Assembly (NCBI GenBank): GCA_964398805.1
Contig: CAYNNI010000067.1
Location: forward strand, 1-14,507
Source: CAISDH01 sp964398805
Lineage (GTDB): Archaea; Micrarchaeota; Micrarchaeia; Micrarchaeales; Micrarchaeaceae
Direction: 5' to 3'
DNA: 14,507 nt
Positions 5,960-13,351 of this stretch are shown here, piece after piece. Position numbers and translations under genes: made by a program. Numbering within the stretch: the stretch's first letter is position 1; each line of letters begins with the position of its first letter. The notes beneath the pieces are model-generated. The model saw only the letters and a list, made by a program, of their open reading frames with translations. It did not search any database and was not told the DNA's origin.

Positions 5960-7033
5960 CTATATTATTCCTGTCAGCAGGGACATGAAATCTAGCTTCT
6001 CCCCGAGCGCCGAAGAGAGCTCGATTATAAACGCGTCAACTATCAGGAAGTTCAGGAACGGTATGAAGGTGAACCCGGCCACAAGGTAACCAAACCACCT
6101 TATCAGCTGGGCGAAATTTCCGGTCCACGGCGAGGGAAGGCCAAGGAAAATCATAATCGTGGCCAGCAGGGACTCGAATATGCCCACATAGTCAAGGCCG
6201 CCGCCCAGATAGGTGCAGCCCAGCGACGTGAAGCAGGTAAGATCTGCGCTGTAATCCACAAATCCATAGGTGATGCTGACCAGCAGGGGGTAAACGAGCC
6301 CCAGGCCGAGCCCGAGGGCTATCATGGCTCCGCCGAAGCTTTTTGAGAATCCTAGCGTTCTGGCAACAAGCCCGATCGTCACGAAGAGGGACAGGAACAG
6401 GAGCGCGCCCGAAAGCAACAGCAGCTGTATATGGTTCAGTATCAGTAGCGTGAGCAGGGCCTTGAAGCCGTTGCTGAATGTTGAGGCTATGGAGGGGGGC
6501 AGCAGCGACAGGCTCAAAAAGAGGGAGATTCCGCTGCCGAGGATAGGCGCCAATATGATGTTGATTCCGGGAACAAGGCCTGTTATGAAAGGTATGAAGA
6601 TCATCATGCCGCCGAACGTCTCGGCGGCGCTATTGAAAAGATTCAGATCGCACACAGCGAGCGAGAAGATGTTGTTGCTGTCTGTGCATCCCGTATGCAA
6701 GGCGGCATCCCCCGGGACAAGATTTAGGCTGCGATACGCGCCCTGGGGGTTTATGAAGAACAGGTATGAGAACGCGCTGAAGAGCAGCAGCATGAACATC
6801 GATAGCAGCGCCTCGTATATCTGTATCCGCGACCAGTTCTTCGCGTTCGGGCTCGAGATGATGCCGCCCAGCATATAGACCAGCGCGGCGACCGACATCA
6901 CTGCGAGAACGGCAACGCCAGCAAAGGGGATCCATGCTATGGGGCCTACGGGCAGAGAGGCCTGGCTCCTGGCCAGAGGCGCCAGCATGCATGCGGCAAA
7001 AGCAGACCAGGAGACCAACGCAAACCTGTTCAT
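5960..7033 (-). CDS. VirB6/CedA-like multipass membrane protein, family member 2
   Basis: A 357-residue polytopic protein. The N-terminus is a signal peptide (1-23, cleavage near ARS-Q). The next helix ends in YMLGG at 53-57, and the family acidic motif is QIYEA at 71-75. The central signature is GLVARTLGFSKSFGG at 221-235, with Lys231 in place of the usual second Arg, then VYP at 247-249. Outside loops carry cysteine pairs (Cys116/Cys128 and Cys267/Cys273), which could form disulfides. The C-terminus has the amphipathic LSSALGEKL segment (339-347) found in similar form in the sister proteins. Its ATG lies one base after the stop of member 3, so the two are translationally coupled. Its function as a channel subunit is inferred from the locus. 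Confidence 0.8.
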   Translation of the reverse strand: MNRFALVSWSAFAACMLAPLARSQASLPVGPIAWIPFAGVAVLAVMSVAALVYMLGGIISSPNAKNWSRIQIYEALLSMFMLLLFSAFSYLFFINPQGAYRSLNLVPGDAALHTGCTDSNNIFSLAVCDLNLFNSAAETFGGMMIFIPFITGLVPGINIILAPILGSGISLFLSLSLLPPSIASTFSNGFKALLTLLILNHIQLLLLSGALLFLSLFVTIGLVARTLGFSKSFGGAMIALGLGLGLVYPLLVSITYGFVDYSADLTCFTSLGCTYLGGGLDYVGIFESLLATIMIFLGLPSPWTGNFAQLIRWFGYLVAGFTFIPFLNFLIVDAFIIELSSALGEKLDFMSLLTGII

Positions 7034-7034
7034 G

Positions 7035-8135
7035 TCATATCAAGCCTCTGAGCGCGTGCCGCGAGCTCAGATCGGGAGAGCCGAGAAGGTCTCCGAGCGC
7101 CTCCATGAAGTCCAGGGAGATGAGCAGCGAGAAGAGTATCGCAATGAGCAGGAATATCACGGGCTCCACGATGCCTGTTATGAATAGGGTGATAAGGGAG
7201 AGGTTGGAAAGCGTGGATACGAGCGAGCCTACCGCATTCAGCGGATTGCTGCTAGAGAAGATGTTGGGAATGTTGCTCAGCGCGGCCAGCGATGGCGCGG
7301 TCTGCTGGACCGCGCTCTGGCTGTACGGCGATATGAACATGTAAAGAAGAAATGGGAACATGAAGTAGAAGGATATGAACAATCCCAGGAACGCGCCTCC
7401 GGCTGCGCGCGTCCACGGAAGCGTGCGCAGCACTATCCCGGTATAGAAGAACAGCGGGAACAGGGTATAGAAGACGCCCAGCACTATCGACATGACGAAC
7501 AGCATGACTATGAAAATGCCTGTGAAATTCGTAAGAAGGCCCAGCACGCCGGAATTCGCGGTAAGAGTCGACAGGCCTGCAAGGGGCGTTATTCGGGACC
7601 CGAAGCCTCCAGGACGTATGATGATGAACATGCCGCTTAGCGATGAAAGCAGGAGCTGCGATACGCTGAGAGTTAACCAATAGCCGACCATGTTGATTGC
7701 CGAATTCGACAATGAGGCGCAGTCGGCGGTGAACACGTTCTGCGGGGTCATGCCGGAGAATCTGGTTGCGAATCCGCTGAGTCCCGCGCTTCCTGACGCT
7801 ATGGAGAACGAGCCAAGGAAAACGAGCACGACCAGCGCCGTAATTGCGACTTCCCGCATCTCGTTCCTCGAGAACCGCAGCAGGGGCGTTATTCCGAACG
7901 CGTAGCCTATCATGTACGCCATCGCGCTGACGAGCAGCATTACCAGCATTATCAGCATCGCTATCGCGAGCATGGACTGCTGAGATGTTACGCGCGCGCC
8001 AAATATTGAGGATGAGCCTATGGTATCGGCACATATGGTCGCCGCATCCGATGCCGAGAATCCAAAGGCGGCAGCATTCCCGGTAAGAAGGACGTTAAGC
8101 AAAAACACAGCCAGTGCAATCTTCAGCGCGTTCAT
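7035..8135 (-). CDS. VirB6/CedA-like multipass membrane protein, family member 3
   Basis: A 366-residue polytopic protein. I chose the ATG at 8135 because it gives a clean signal peptide (MNALKIALAV..., ending about residue 23 at NAAA) and has TGATGATC just upstream as a ribosome-binding site. The frame is open further upstream but would add a charged stretch overlapping member 4. The family acidic motif is NEMRE at 91-95, after AYMIG (73-77). The central signature GIVLRTLPWTRAAGG lies at 233-247 and is one of the best matches in the set, followed by MFP at 259-261. A long Ser/Asn/Ala-rich loop follows at about 270-305. The C-terminal LDFMEALGDLLG (341-352) matches the amphipathic tail of its sisters. 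It starts 7 bases after the stop of member 4. Confidence 0.8.
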   Translation of the reverse strand: MNALKIALAVFLLNVLLTGNAAAFGFSASDAATICADTIGSSSIFGARVTSQQSMLAIAMLIMLVMLLVSAMAYMIGYAFGITPLLRFSRNEMREVAITALVVLVFLGSFSIASGSAGLSGFATRFSGMTPQNVFTADCASLSNSAINMVGYWLTLSVSQLLLSSLSGMFIIIRPGGFGSRITPLAGLSTLTANSGVLGLLTNFTGIFIVMLFVMSIVLGVFYTLFPLFFYTGIVLRTLPWTRAAGGAFLGLFISFYFMFPFLLYMFISPYSQSAVQQTAPSLAALSNIPNIFSSSNPLNAVGSLVSTLSNLSLITLFITGIVEPVIFLLIAILFSLLISLDFMEALGDLLGSPDLSSRHALRGLI

Positions 8136-8142
8136 GAGATCA

Positions 8143-9663
8143 TCAAGGTACGAGCTTTGCGAGCCCGGCCAGCTCCGTGTCACCGCCAAGAAGCCCGGAT
8201 ATGCCCAGCACCGCCGTAAGCGATATTATCAGATTGAGCAGGGGAATTACGTATATGCCTATGCCCATTATGCCGTACACATCGATCAGCTGGTAGAACA
8301 CCTTTATAGCATCTTTCGGATCGCAGCGCGCGGGAAGGAAGATGTTGGGCGGATTGGCGATGGGGTTATTGATGAGCAGGGATACCAGGCTTCCGAAGGG
8401 GATCAGCAGAAATCCGATGTCCGCGCCCTCCGCCACGAGTATGTTGTCCTGCCAGCAGCTGTTGACCTTCATTATGTTCTTCACGTTTGGCATAATGAAG
8501 AAGTTGATGGTGTAGTTGCAGGTGGGCGTTACCCTGGTCGACCCTGAGCTGGTGCATGTTGGGGTCGCGCCGCTAGGGCACACCGGAGCATAAGGAATGC
8601 TGCCCGTGCATGACGCCTGCACGCCCCCGCACATCGCGGGGCCCTGCCCCGGACAAATCGCTATGTCCTTTCCTGGCAGGGCGGTGACCGGATTGAAACC
8701 GTACGCAGCGCCAGCGCTGCTAGACACCTGCCCAGCAAGCGAAAGGTATTCTATGGTGTAAACCGCCGGGAATATCAGCACGGTCACTACAGCGACCGCG
8801 ATGAACAGGCCGCCAAGGGGCCGCGTGAACATCGTTGCCCTGAGCACTATGCCTATGAAGAGCAGGTACGGCCAGATATACATGGCTATGACTATGAAAT
8901 TCAGCTGGGCGACCAGAGCCTCGATTGCAGTGGTAAGCAGCACGCCCAGCGTGGCGAGATTGTTTAGCAGCAGCTCGTATCCCGCGTACGGGGAGAAATA
9001 AACGGATAGCCGGAACGCTGGAGGCGGAGCCTCCGGAACGGCTACGAAGCACTGGGTAAACAGGGCACCGACGCACACGCTTGCGGAAGGGCTAATCCCG
9101 GACAAGAAGCCGAGGAAGGCATCAAAGGAGAACGAGTAATCGAGGTTGGCCGCGGTCTGGTTGGTGAGATTGGCCATCAACGTGCCCACAGCCGCAAGGG
9201 GGTAGTCTATTTGTTCCGTTATGTCGGGGCTGGACGACGCGGAGTCCACAACGCCGCATATGCCTTCGAACTGGGTTGATGGGGTGGTGGGGTTCGACAA
9301 CAAGGAGCCTGTCGGACCGATTACACCCAGGGACGTGGTGGACATTATGTTGTGGCACATGGTGGAGATCGCGGACGGGTTCATCAGCCGGGTAGAGCCG
9401 AGGAGGTTGTAGAAAGCGGAACCGAATATCAGCATCACGCCGATGACAACCATCAGGAGTATGGCCGTACCGACAAGCTGGTATGCCTCGTTCCTGGCGG
9501 CGCTCTTCGCCCTGTCGTTGCCGAGGACTGAGCCCAGCATGTACCAGATGGCAACTATCGCAGAATCGAGCAGGAGGGCGGCGAAGACAAGAGGCAGCAT
9601 CGCGCTCTTTGTCGCGGTAAAGTTCGTCAGGAGAAGGAACGCGCTTATTGGGATGAATTGCAT
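8143..9663 (-). CDS. VirB6/CedA-like multipass membrane protein, family member 4, with Cys-rich loop
   Basis: A 506-residue polytopic protein, one of the two longest of the six. The start is the ATG at 9663 (MQFIPIS...), 7 bases after the stop of member 5; longer starts would overlap that gene. There is no clear cleavable signal peptide, and the first hydrophobic helix probably stays as an anchor. Family marks are WYMLG (40-44), a weak acidic motif NEAYQ (58-62), and GIVLRATMFTRPLGG at 271-285 followed by IFP at 297-299. A large insertion after that helix (about 310-405) contains seven cysteines (337, 345, 352, 362, 370, 382, 403), many Pro, Gly, Ser and Thr residues, and CPSG-like motifs. 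It should form a disulfide-stabilised outside loop. The pilin-like protein at 13352-13888 has a similar Cys-Pro/Gly/Thr composition, which suggests contact or common origin. Confidence 0.8.
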   Translation of the reverse strand: MQFIPISAFLLLTNFTATKSAMLPLVFAALLLDSAIVAIWYMLGSVLGNDRAKSAARNEAYQLVGTAILLMVVIGVMLIFGSAFYNLLGSTRLMNPSAISTMCHNIMSTTSLGVIGPTGSLLSNPTTPSTQFEGICGVVDSASSSPDITEQIDYPLAAVGTLMANLTNQTAANLDYSFSFDAFLGFLSGISPSASVCVGALFTQCFVAVPEAPPPAFRLSVYFSPYAGYELLLNNLATLGVLLTTAIEALVAQLNFIVIAMYIWPYLLFIGIVLRATMFTRPLGGLFIAVAVVTVLIFPAVYTIEYLSLAGQVSSSAGAAYGFNPVTALPGKDIAICPGQGPAMCGGVQASCTGSIPYAPVCPSGATPTCTSSGSTRVTPTCNYTINFFIMPNVKNIMKVNSCWQDNILVAEGADIGFLLIPFGSLVSLLINNPIANPPNIFLPARCDPKDAIKVFYQLIDVYGIMGIGIYVIPLLNLIISLTAVLGISGLLGGDTELAGLAKLVP

Positions 9664-9670
9664 CGAACCA

Positions 9671-10882
9671 CTATATGTTGCTCCAGAACGAACCTGCGCC
9701 TTCCACGCCTGCATTGAGCGCCTTGGCGACGCTCACGGCGAAGCCGATGGTTATCGCAAGATTAAGCGCGAAGAGCACTATGGACTTGAACAGGAACTGC
9801 GCCATTTTGTCCACGATGTCCAGCGTCTGGTTGAGCACCGTGTTAGGCAGCGGCACCACTAAATTGGGCAGCGAATGCCACACGAGGCCGACCGCACCCA
9901 CAAGGCCGCCGTTTGTTGAAGAAAAGAAGCTGTTGACATTTATCTGCTGCAGCGCGGGCGCCTGGCCGGAATTCGAAAGCGCGTAGTGCATCATCGTCGT
10001 GTCGAACGCAATCGTCAGAGGGTATACAAGGTACGCGGCGATGGCGATCGCAAGCACCGAGTTGGCGGACTGGCGCAAGCCTGTACCGGCGAACGCGATT
10101 GAACGCATGAGTATGGCTATGGGCAGCACCACGGTGAATGCGACGGACTGGATGACTAGGATCAGGATATACTGCAGGAATGCGGTCCCGACCGCGAGCG
10201 TTACCAGGGTTGCGAAGACGCCGGCATACCAGCCAGCAAGCGAGGAGAACACCTGGGACCATGCGGACATCGCGGGCAGAGAGAGCCGTATAGCGACGGG
10301 GCTCGCTTTCACTGCGACGGGGCTCGCTTTCGCTGCGGCGGGGCTCGCTTTCGCTGCGGCGGACACACCACCGAGAAGGCCAGCGGTGCCGCCCGCGACG
10401 CCGTATAGAGGTATGACACCGGCAAGTATGCTGCCGGAAGTCCCGCCAATAAACTGGCTTGTCAAGTTGCCTACGCTCTCTATTGTTTGCGCCTCAATCT
10501 CGTATGCGACTGATGTAGAATACAGGTTGATCAGCAGCGAGATCCCGGTGTTTGTGGACAAGTTCCCTATGTAGAAGTTTGCATATTGGAAGGGCGATAG
10601 GGCCGTGTTCGCGAATGACATGCTGTAGCTTGCAGAAATTCCGCAGACTAAATGCGCAGCGCCGGCCAGCACAGCTATTATCACGGCGCTGAGCAGCATT
10701 TGCGTGTACTCCGAGCGGATGGCCTCGACGAGTTTGGATCTTGTTCTTGTGGGGAAGAAGCCGCTCAGCACGTATACGAACGCGATGAAAGTGAGGCTGG
10801 CGAGTATGACCAGCAGGTTTATGCCTATCCAGCCGTTCGCGTAGTTTGACGTCCCGTACAGCGCGCAAGTGTCCAACGCCAT
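9671..10882 (-). CDS. VirB6/CedA-like multipass membrane protein, family member 5 (divergent), with KASP repeats
   Basis: A 403-residue polytopic protein and the most divergent of the six. I chose the ATG at 10882 (MALDTCALYG...), 4 bases after the stop of member 6; an in-frame TTG at 10894 would overlap that gene. The early helix ends in YVLSG (37-41), and SEYTQ (57-61) stands where sisters have the E-I-Y-E motif. The central region still reads P-I-A-I-L-M-R-S at 254-261, and AAYLVYP ends at 288, but the second Arg and the Gly-Gly pair are replaced (GTGLRQS). Between helices, residues 178-198 contain three KASP units seven residues apart, encoded by a 21-bp DNA repeat. This adds lysines and Pro/Ala to a loop. 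No cleavable signal peptide is evident. Membership is supported by position, size, helix pattern and the partial motif. Confidence 0.75.
   Translation of the reverse strand: MALDTCALYGTSNYANGWIGINLLVILASLTFIAFVYVLSGFFPTRTRSKLVEAIRSEYTQMLLSAVIIAVLAGAAHLVCGISASYSMSFANTALSPFQYANFYIGNLSTNTGISLLINLYSTSVAYEIEAQTIESVGNLTSQFIGGTSGSILAGVIPLYGVAGGTAGLLGGVSAAAKASPAAAKASPVAVKASPVAIRLSLPAMSAWSQVFSSLAGWYAGVFATLVTLAVGTAFLQYILILVIQSVAFTVVLPIAILMRSIAFAGTGLRQSANSVLAIAIAAYLVYPLTIAFDTTMMHYALSNSGQAPALQQINVNSFFSSTNGGLVGAVGLVWHSLPNLVVPLPNTVLNQTLDIVDKMAQFLFKSIVLFALNLAITIGFAVSVAKALNAGVEGAGSFWSNI
10293..10355 (-). repeat. 21-bp tandem repeat, three copies, coding (KASP heptads)
   Basis: Three head-to-tail 21-base units (10293-10313, 10314-10334, 10335-10355), differing from one another by one or two bases, followed by seven bases of a partial fourth. 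The unit length is a multiple of three, so copy number can change without breaking the frame of member 5. Each unit encodes K-A-S-P plus three small residues. Confidence 0.85.
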
Positions 10883-10886
10883 TGTT

Positions 10887-12461
10887 TCACGCAAGTCTAA
10901 GTTTGCCTATTCCGAGCTTTACCCTGCCGCCAAGAGGTCTTGCGATCGCATTTGCGATCGTAAAGCCTATTATGATGTCCAGAATCGCCAGGATGAACTG
11001 AAGCAGCATGTCGGAAGTGGTTGCTATTATGAGGTTAAGCGCAGGAAAGATGCTATTGAAGCTCTGGTAAACGCCAACGTTCATGCCCTGGGTAAAGAAT
11101 TCGATGTTGCTGAACGCGTTGGCGGGCCCTATGACCATGCTCAGTATACCGAAAGCCGCGGGCCCGGCGGTAATTACAGACGCGAACGCGCCTTCGATGC
11201 CGCATATTATGCCGTTCCACAGGCCGCTGCAAGAGCCCGGAGAATTGGCCTGCATGGCTCCGAAGAGGTAGCTGAAATAGTTGGTTATCGGCATGTTGAG
11301 CGTCAGGAGCAGCGTCGGGTATACGAGCGACAAGGTTATGCCCAGCGCGATCATTGTGCCGCCTATGGGGCGTAGAAACGGTATGGCCCTCAGTATTATG
11401 CCTATGGGCATGAATATCACAATCCCTAGAATCACGATCACGGGCATCATGTCGTACTGGAACTGGAAGAGCAGCACTATCGGCGTCACGATAATTGACA
11501 TCATGTCCTTTATGAACGAGAAGGCCGCAGTGGGAGATAGCGGCTCCAGGTAGTTGCTTTTGAATAGGTTGGCGTTGTCGGATCCGAACTGTACCGACAT
11601 GAAGGTAGGCAGAGGGGGCGGAAGTATAGGTATGGGAAGCCATGTCGAGATGAGTATGCTCTTTACGGCGCCTACCCCTATCGATAGGCCATAAAGTGCA
11701 GAGAAGGACTTGTACGCCTGGCCGAGTTGGGGGACCAGGTACGCAGAGTAGACGTTCTGGTACAGCATGCACAAGTTTGTGGATAGCATGGAGCTGGAGC
11801 GGCAGGGTGCCGCGGGCGCAAGTTGTGTGCCCTGCGCAGTTACCGTGACTGCTGCGAAACTGGACGAGATGTTGCTTATTATCACTAGCAGGCTCAATGC
11901 CATGCCCAGCAGCAGCGCGCTTTTTGTGGTCTCCCAGATCTCGGTCTTGTACCAGCCCTGGTAGCCCTCCAGCTTCAGCGTTTCCCCGAGCATGAAGGTG
12001 ATAGCCACTAGCACGATAGAGAGCAGTATTCCCATAGATGCGAGCGGAATCGAGTTCGCTATGCACGAACCGAGGTCGCCTGAGGCGCCGAGTATGCATT
12101 TGTATGGATTCACGGTGGCTGTTGCCGATGCGCTGCTGCTGGTAGCCCCTGTCGAATCGGCCACGAAGACCGACACCGTGAAGGGAGTAGATTGGGTGAC
12201 AGTTCCCGCCACCATGCAGGTGCTGCTGCTCGAAACGCAGCTACCTGGGAATGCGGTCAGACCTGAGGGAACGGTCCACGTGTAGGTGTAAGAAGGTGGA
12301 TTCCCTGCGCCTCCGCTCGGGATTGCATCGAAGGTCGTTGCGAATCCGGAGTATACTGTCTGCGGCGAGACCGTAAGCGAAACGCTGGGCGCGGCGTAAG
12401 AAGTGCCGGAAAGCGCAATCACGGAGAAAAGAAATAGCAGTAGCGCTGCTGCCCTCGGCAT
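10887..12461 (-). CDS. VirB6/CedA-like multipass membrane protein, family member 6, with N-terminal PKD/Ig-like ectodomain
   Basis: A 524-residue protein, first in the six-gene run. A signal peptide (1-23, ending SYA) is followed by a beta-rich domain at about 25-117 of PKD/Ig-like type: V-S-L-T-V-S-P-Q-T-V-Y-S-G opening, Y-T-Y-T-W in the centre, a cysteine pair (75/82) and a Ser/Thr-rich final strand. It should lie outside the cell. The channel-like part follows: FMLGE at 156-160, EIWE at 174-177, the central signature GIILRAIPFLRPIGG at 354-368, VYP at 380-382, and a C-terminal PLGGRVKLGIGKLRLA. The ectodomain could bind a pilus, surface layer or another cell; that is inference. The ATG at 12461 is about 25 bases from a TATA box, so the message is probably leaderless. 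Confidence 0.82.
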   Translation of the reverse strand: MPRAAALLLFLFSVIALSGTSYAAPSVSLTVSPQTVYSGFATTFDAIPSGGAGNPPSYTYTWTVPSGLTAFPGSCVSSSSTCMVAGTVTQSTPFTVSVFVADSTGATSSSASATATVNPYKCILGASGDLGSCIANSIPLASMGILLSIVLVAITFMLGETLKLEGYQGWYKTEIWETTKSALLLGMALSLLVIISNISSSFAAVTVTAQGTQLAPAAPCRSSSMLSTNLCMLYQNVYSAYLVPQLGQAYKSFSALYGLSIGVGAVKSILISTWLPIPILPPPLPTFMSVQFGSDNANLFKSNYLEPLSPTAAFSFIKDMMSIIVTPIVLLFQFQYDMMPVIVILGIVIFMPIGIILRAIPFLRPIGGTMIALGITLSLVYPTLLLTLNMPITNYFSYLFGAMQANSPGSCSGLWNGIICGIEGAFASVITAGPAAFGILSMVIGPANAFSNIEFFTQGMNVGVYQSFNSIFPALNLIIATTSDMLLQFILAILDIIIGFTIANAIARPLGGRVKLGIGKLRLA

Positions 12462-12480
12462 GCTACGCTATGCCAGGGAA

Positions 12481-12490
12481 GTTTTATATC
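12481..12490 (-). promoter_or_regulatory. Archaeal TATA box for the six-gene channel operon
   Basis: GATATAAAAC on the minus strand is centred about 25 bases from the ATG at 12461, the standard archaeal spacing for a start of transcription at the start codon. It lies directly after the stop of the gene at 12492, so the long operon can be expressed separately from it. Confidence 0.6.
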
Positions 12491-12491
12491 G

Positions 12492-13223
12492 CTAGCGCTT
12501 GAGTAGCTTGAACCTGTTTATGTAGAGCTCGCTCTGGAGCACGACGAGGAACGGCAGCAGGAACAGCGAGCTGAAAACCAGCATCGCATATCTCGATGCC
12601 GCTGTGCCTCCGAGCGCTATGAACAGGTAGTCGAAGACGCTGAGCAGAGCGAACGCCACCACGAGCCACAGCACGAAGTAGCTAGGCCTGCGGACAACGA
12701 AGCGGGTGCTCGCCCGCATGGCATTTACGGACCTGCTCTCATCTATTACGATCGATGAGGGCGCGTAGAAGAAAAGCGGAGCGAGAACAAGGCCGGCAAC
12801 AGCGGTCGCCGGGGCGGAATAGCCCGTGCCGTAGAACATTACGTTCACCGCGAGCAGAATCAGGGTTTCAAGGGTGAGTACTGCAAAGACCTTGCCGGTG
12901 TACTTCTCCAGGCCCTCGAGCACGTCGTGGCTTATCCTGGTATGGGTCCTGCTGTGCTTGCATATGACGTTTATCGCCACTATCGCGAAGCTGAGGAACA
13001 GCAGCGAGAAGAAGACCGCCAAGACTATGATTGCGGTGTTGAGCAGGTCAAGGTTCAGGAATATGCTTGACGTCCGGAGGAATATCGCGCCTACGTCGTT
13101 GTATGTGGGGAAGGCCGCGAATATCGGGATGAGGAATGCGACTACGAACGCCAGCGAGAAGGGCAGTATGAACCTTATGTTCTTCGCGTATGTGCCTACG
13201 GAATAGAGAAGTATGTTGGACAT
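12492..13223 (-). CDS. Six-TM membrane protein, GPDPase-membrane/YciC-like
   Basis: A 243-residue integral membrane protein with about six helices (near 16-36, 62-88, 114-134, 138-156, 182-206 and 212-230). The stretch at 157-183 (I-V-I-D-E-S-R-S-V-N-A-M-R-A-S, then R-R-P) is the most diagnostic part. An acidic loop followed by N-A-[ML]-x-x-S and a basic Arg-Arg-Pro is common to archaeal and bacterial proteins of the glycerophosphodiesterase membrane-domain / YciC type, whose function is largely unknown. I chose the ATG at 13223; a TTG at 13250 would add nine residues but lies close to the TATA box. It stands between the pilin gene and the channel operon on the same strand, so it may help insert or assemble the machine, but it could be unrelated. 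Confidence 0.75.
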   Translation of the reverse strand: MSNILLYSVGTYAKNIRFILPFSLAFVVAFLIPIFAAFPTYNDVGAIFLRTSSIFLNLDLLNTAIIVLAVFFSLLFLSFAIVAINVICKHSRTHTRISHDVLEGLEKYTGKVFAVLTLETLILLAVNVMFYGTGYSAPATAVAGLVLAPLFFYAPSSIVIDESRSVNAMRASTRFVVRRPSYFVLWLVVAFALLSVFDYLFIALGGTAASRYAMLVFSSLFLLPFLVVLQSELYINRFKLLKR

Positions 13224-13252
13224 GGAAGCACTAATACCAATGCCAGGCAAGC

Positions 13253-13263
13253 AATAAAAATAT
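13253..13263 (-). promoter_or_regulatory. Candidate TATA box for the six-TM gene
   Basis: The minus strand reads ATATTTTTATT about 35 bases ahead of the ATG at 13223. It would place the transcript start near 13231, with a leader of roughly eight bases. Confidence 0.4.
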
Positions 13264-13280
13264 GCCGCATGGCTAGGGCT

Positions 13281-13293
13281 GGAAAGAAAAACA
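13281..13293 (-). terminator. T-rich terminator downstream of the pilin-like gene
   Basis: On the minus strand CTGTTTTTCTTTCC follows the pilin-like gene by about 60 bases and is flanked by GGGCT and AGCCC, which could pair as a short stem. T-runs of this kind end archaeal transcripts. The next promoter follows at once, which supports a transcript boundary. Confidence 0.45.
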
Positions 13294-13351
13294 GCGAAGC
13301 CCGACGAATCTGCAGCTACTCGGAACAGCTACCAAGTCAAGAGCGTATCGC

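Noticed and set aside
10941..10960. GCGATCGC-type palindromic stretch, like a HIP1 site or an operator
   Set aside because: It lies inside the coding region of channel member 6 and is explained by repeated Ala-Ile-Ala codons (A-N-A-I-A). No other copies were noticed.
11053..12099. Second minus-strand open frame (348 codons) within channel member 6
   Set aside because: It is a shifted frame of the same strand giving a His/Arg-rich product with no membrane segments, while the main frame has a signal peptide, an ectodomain and the family signature.
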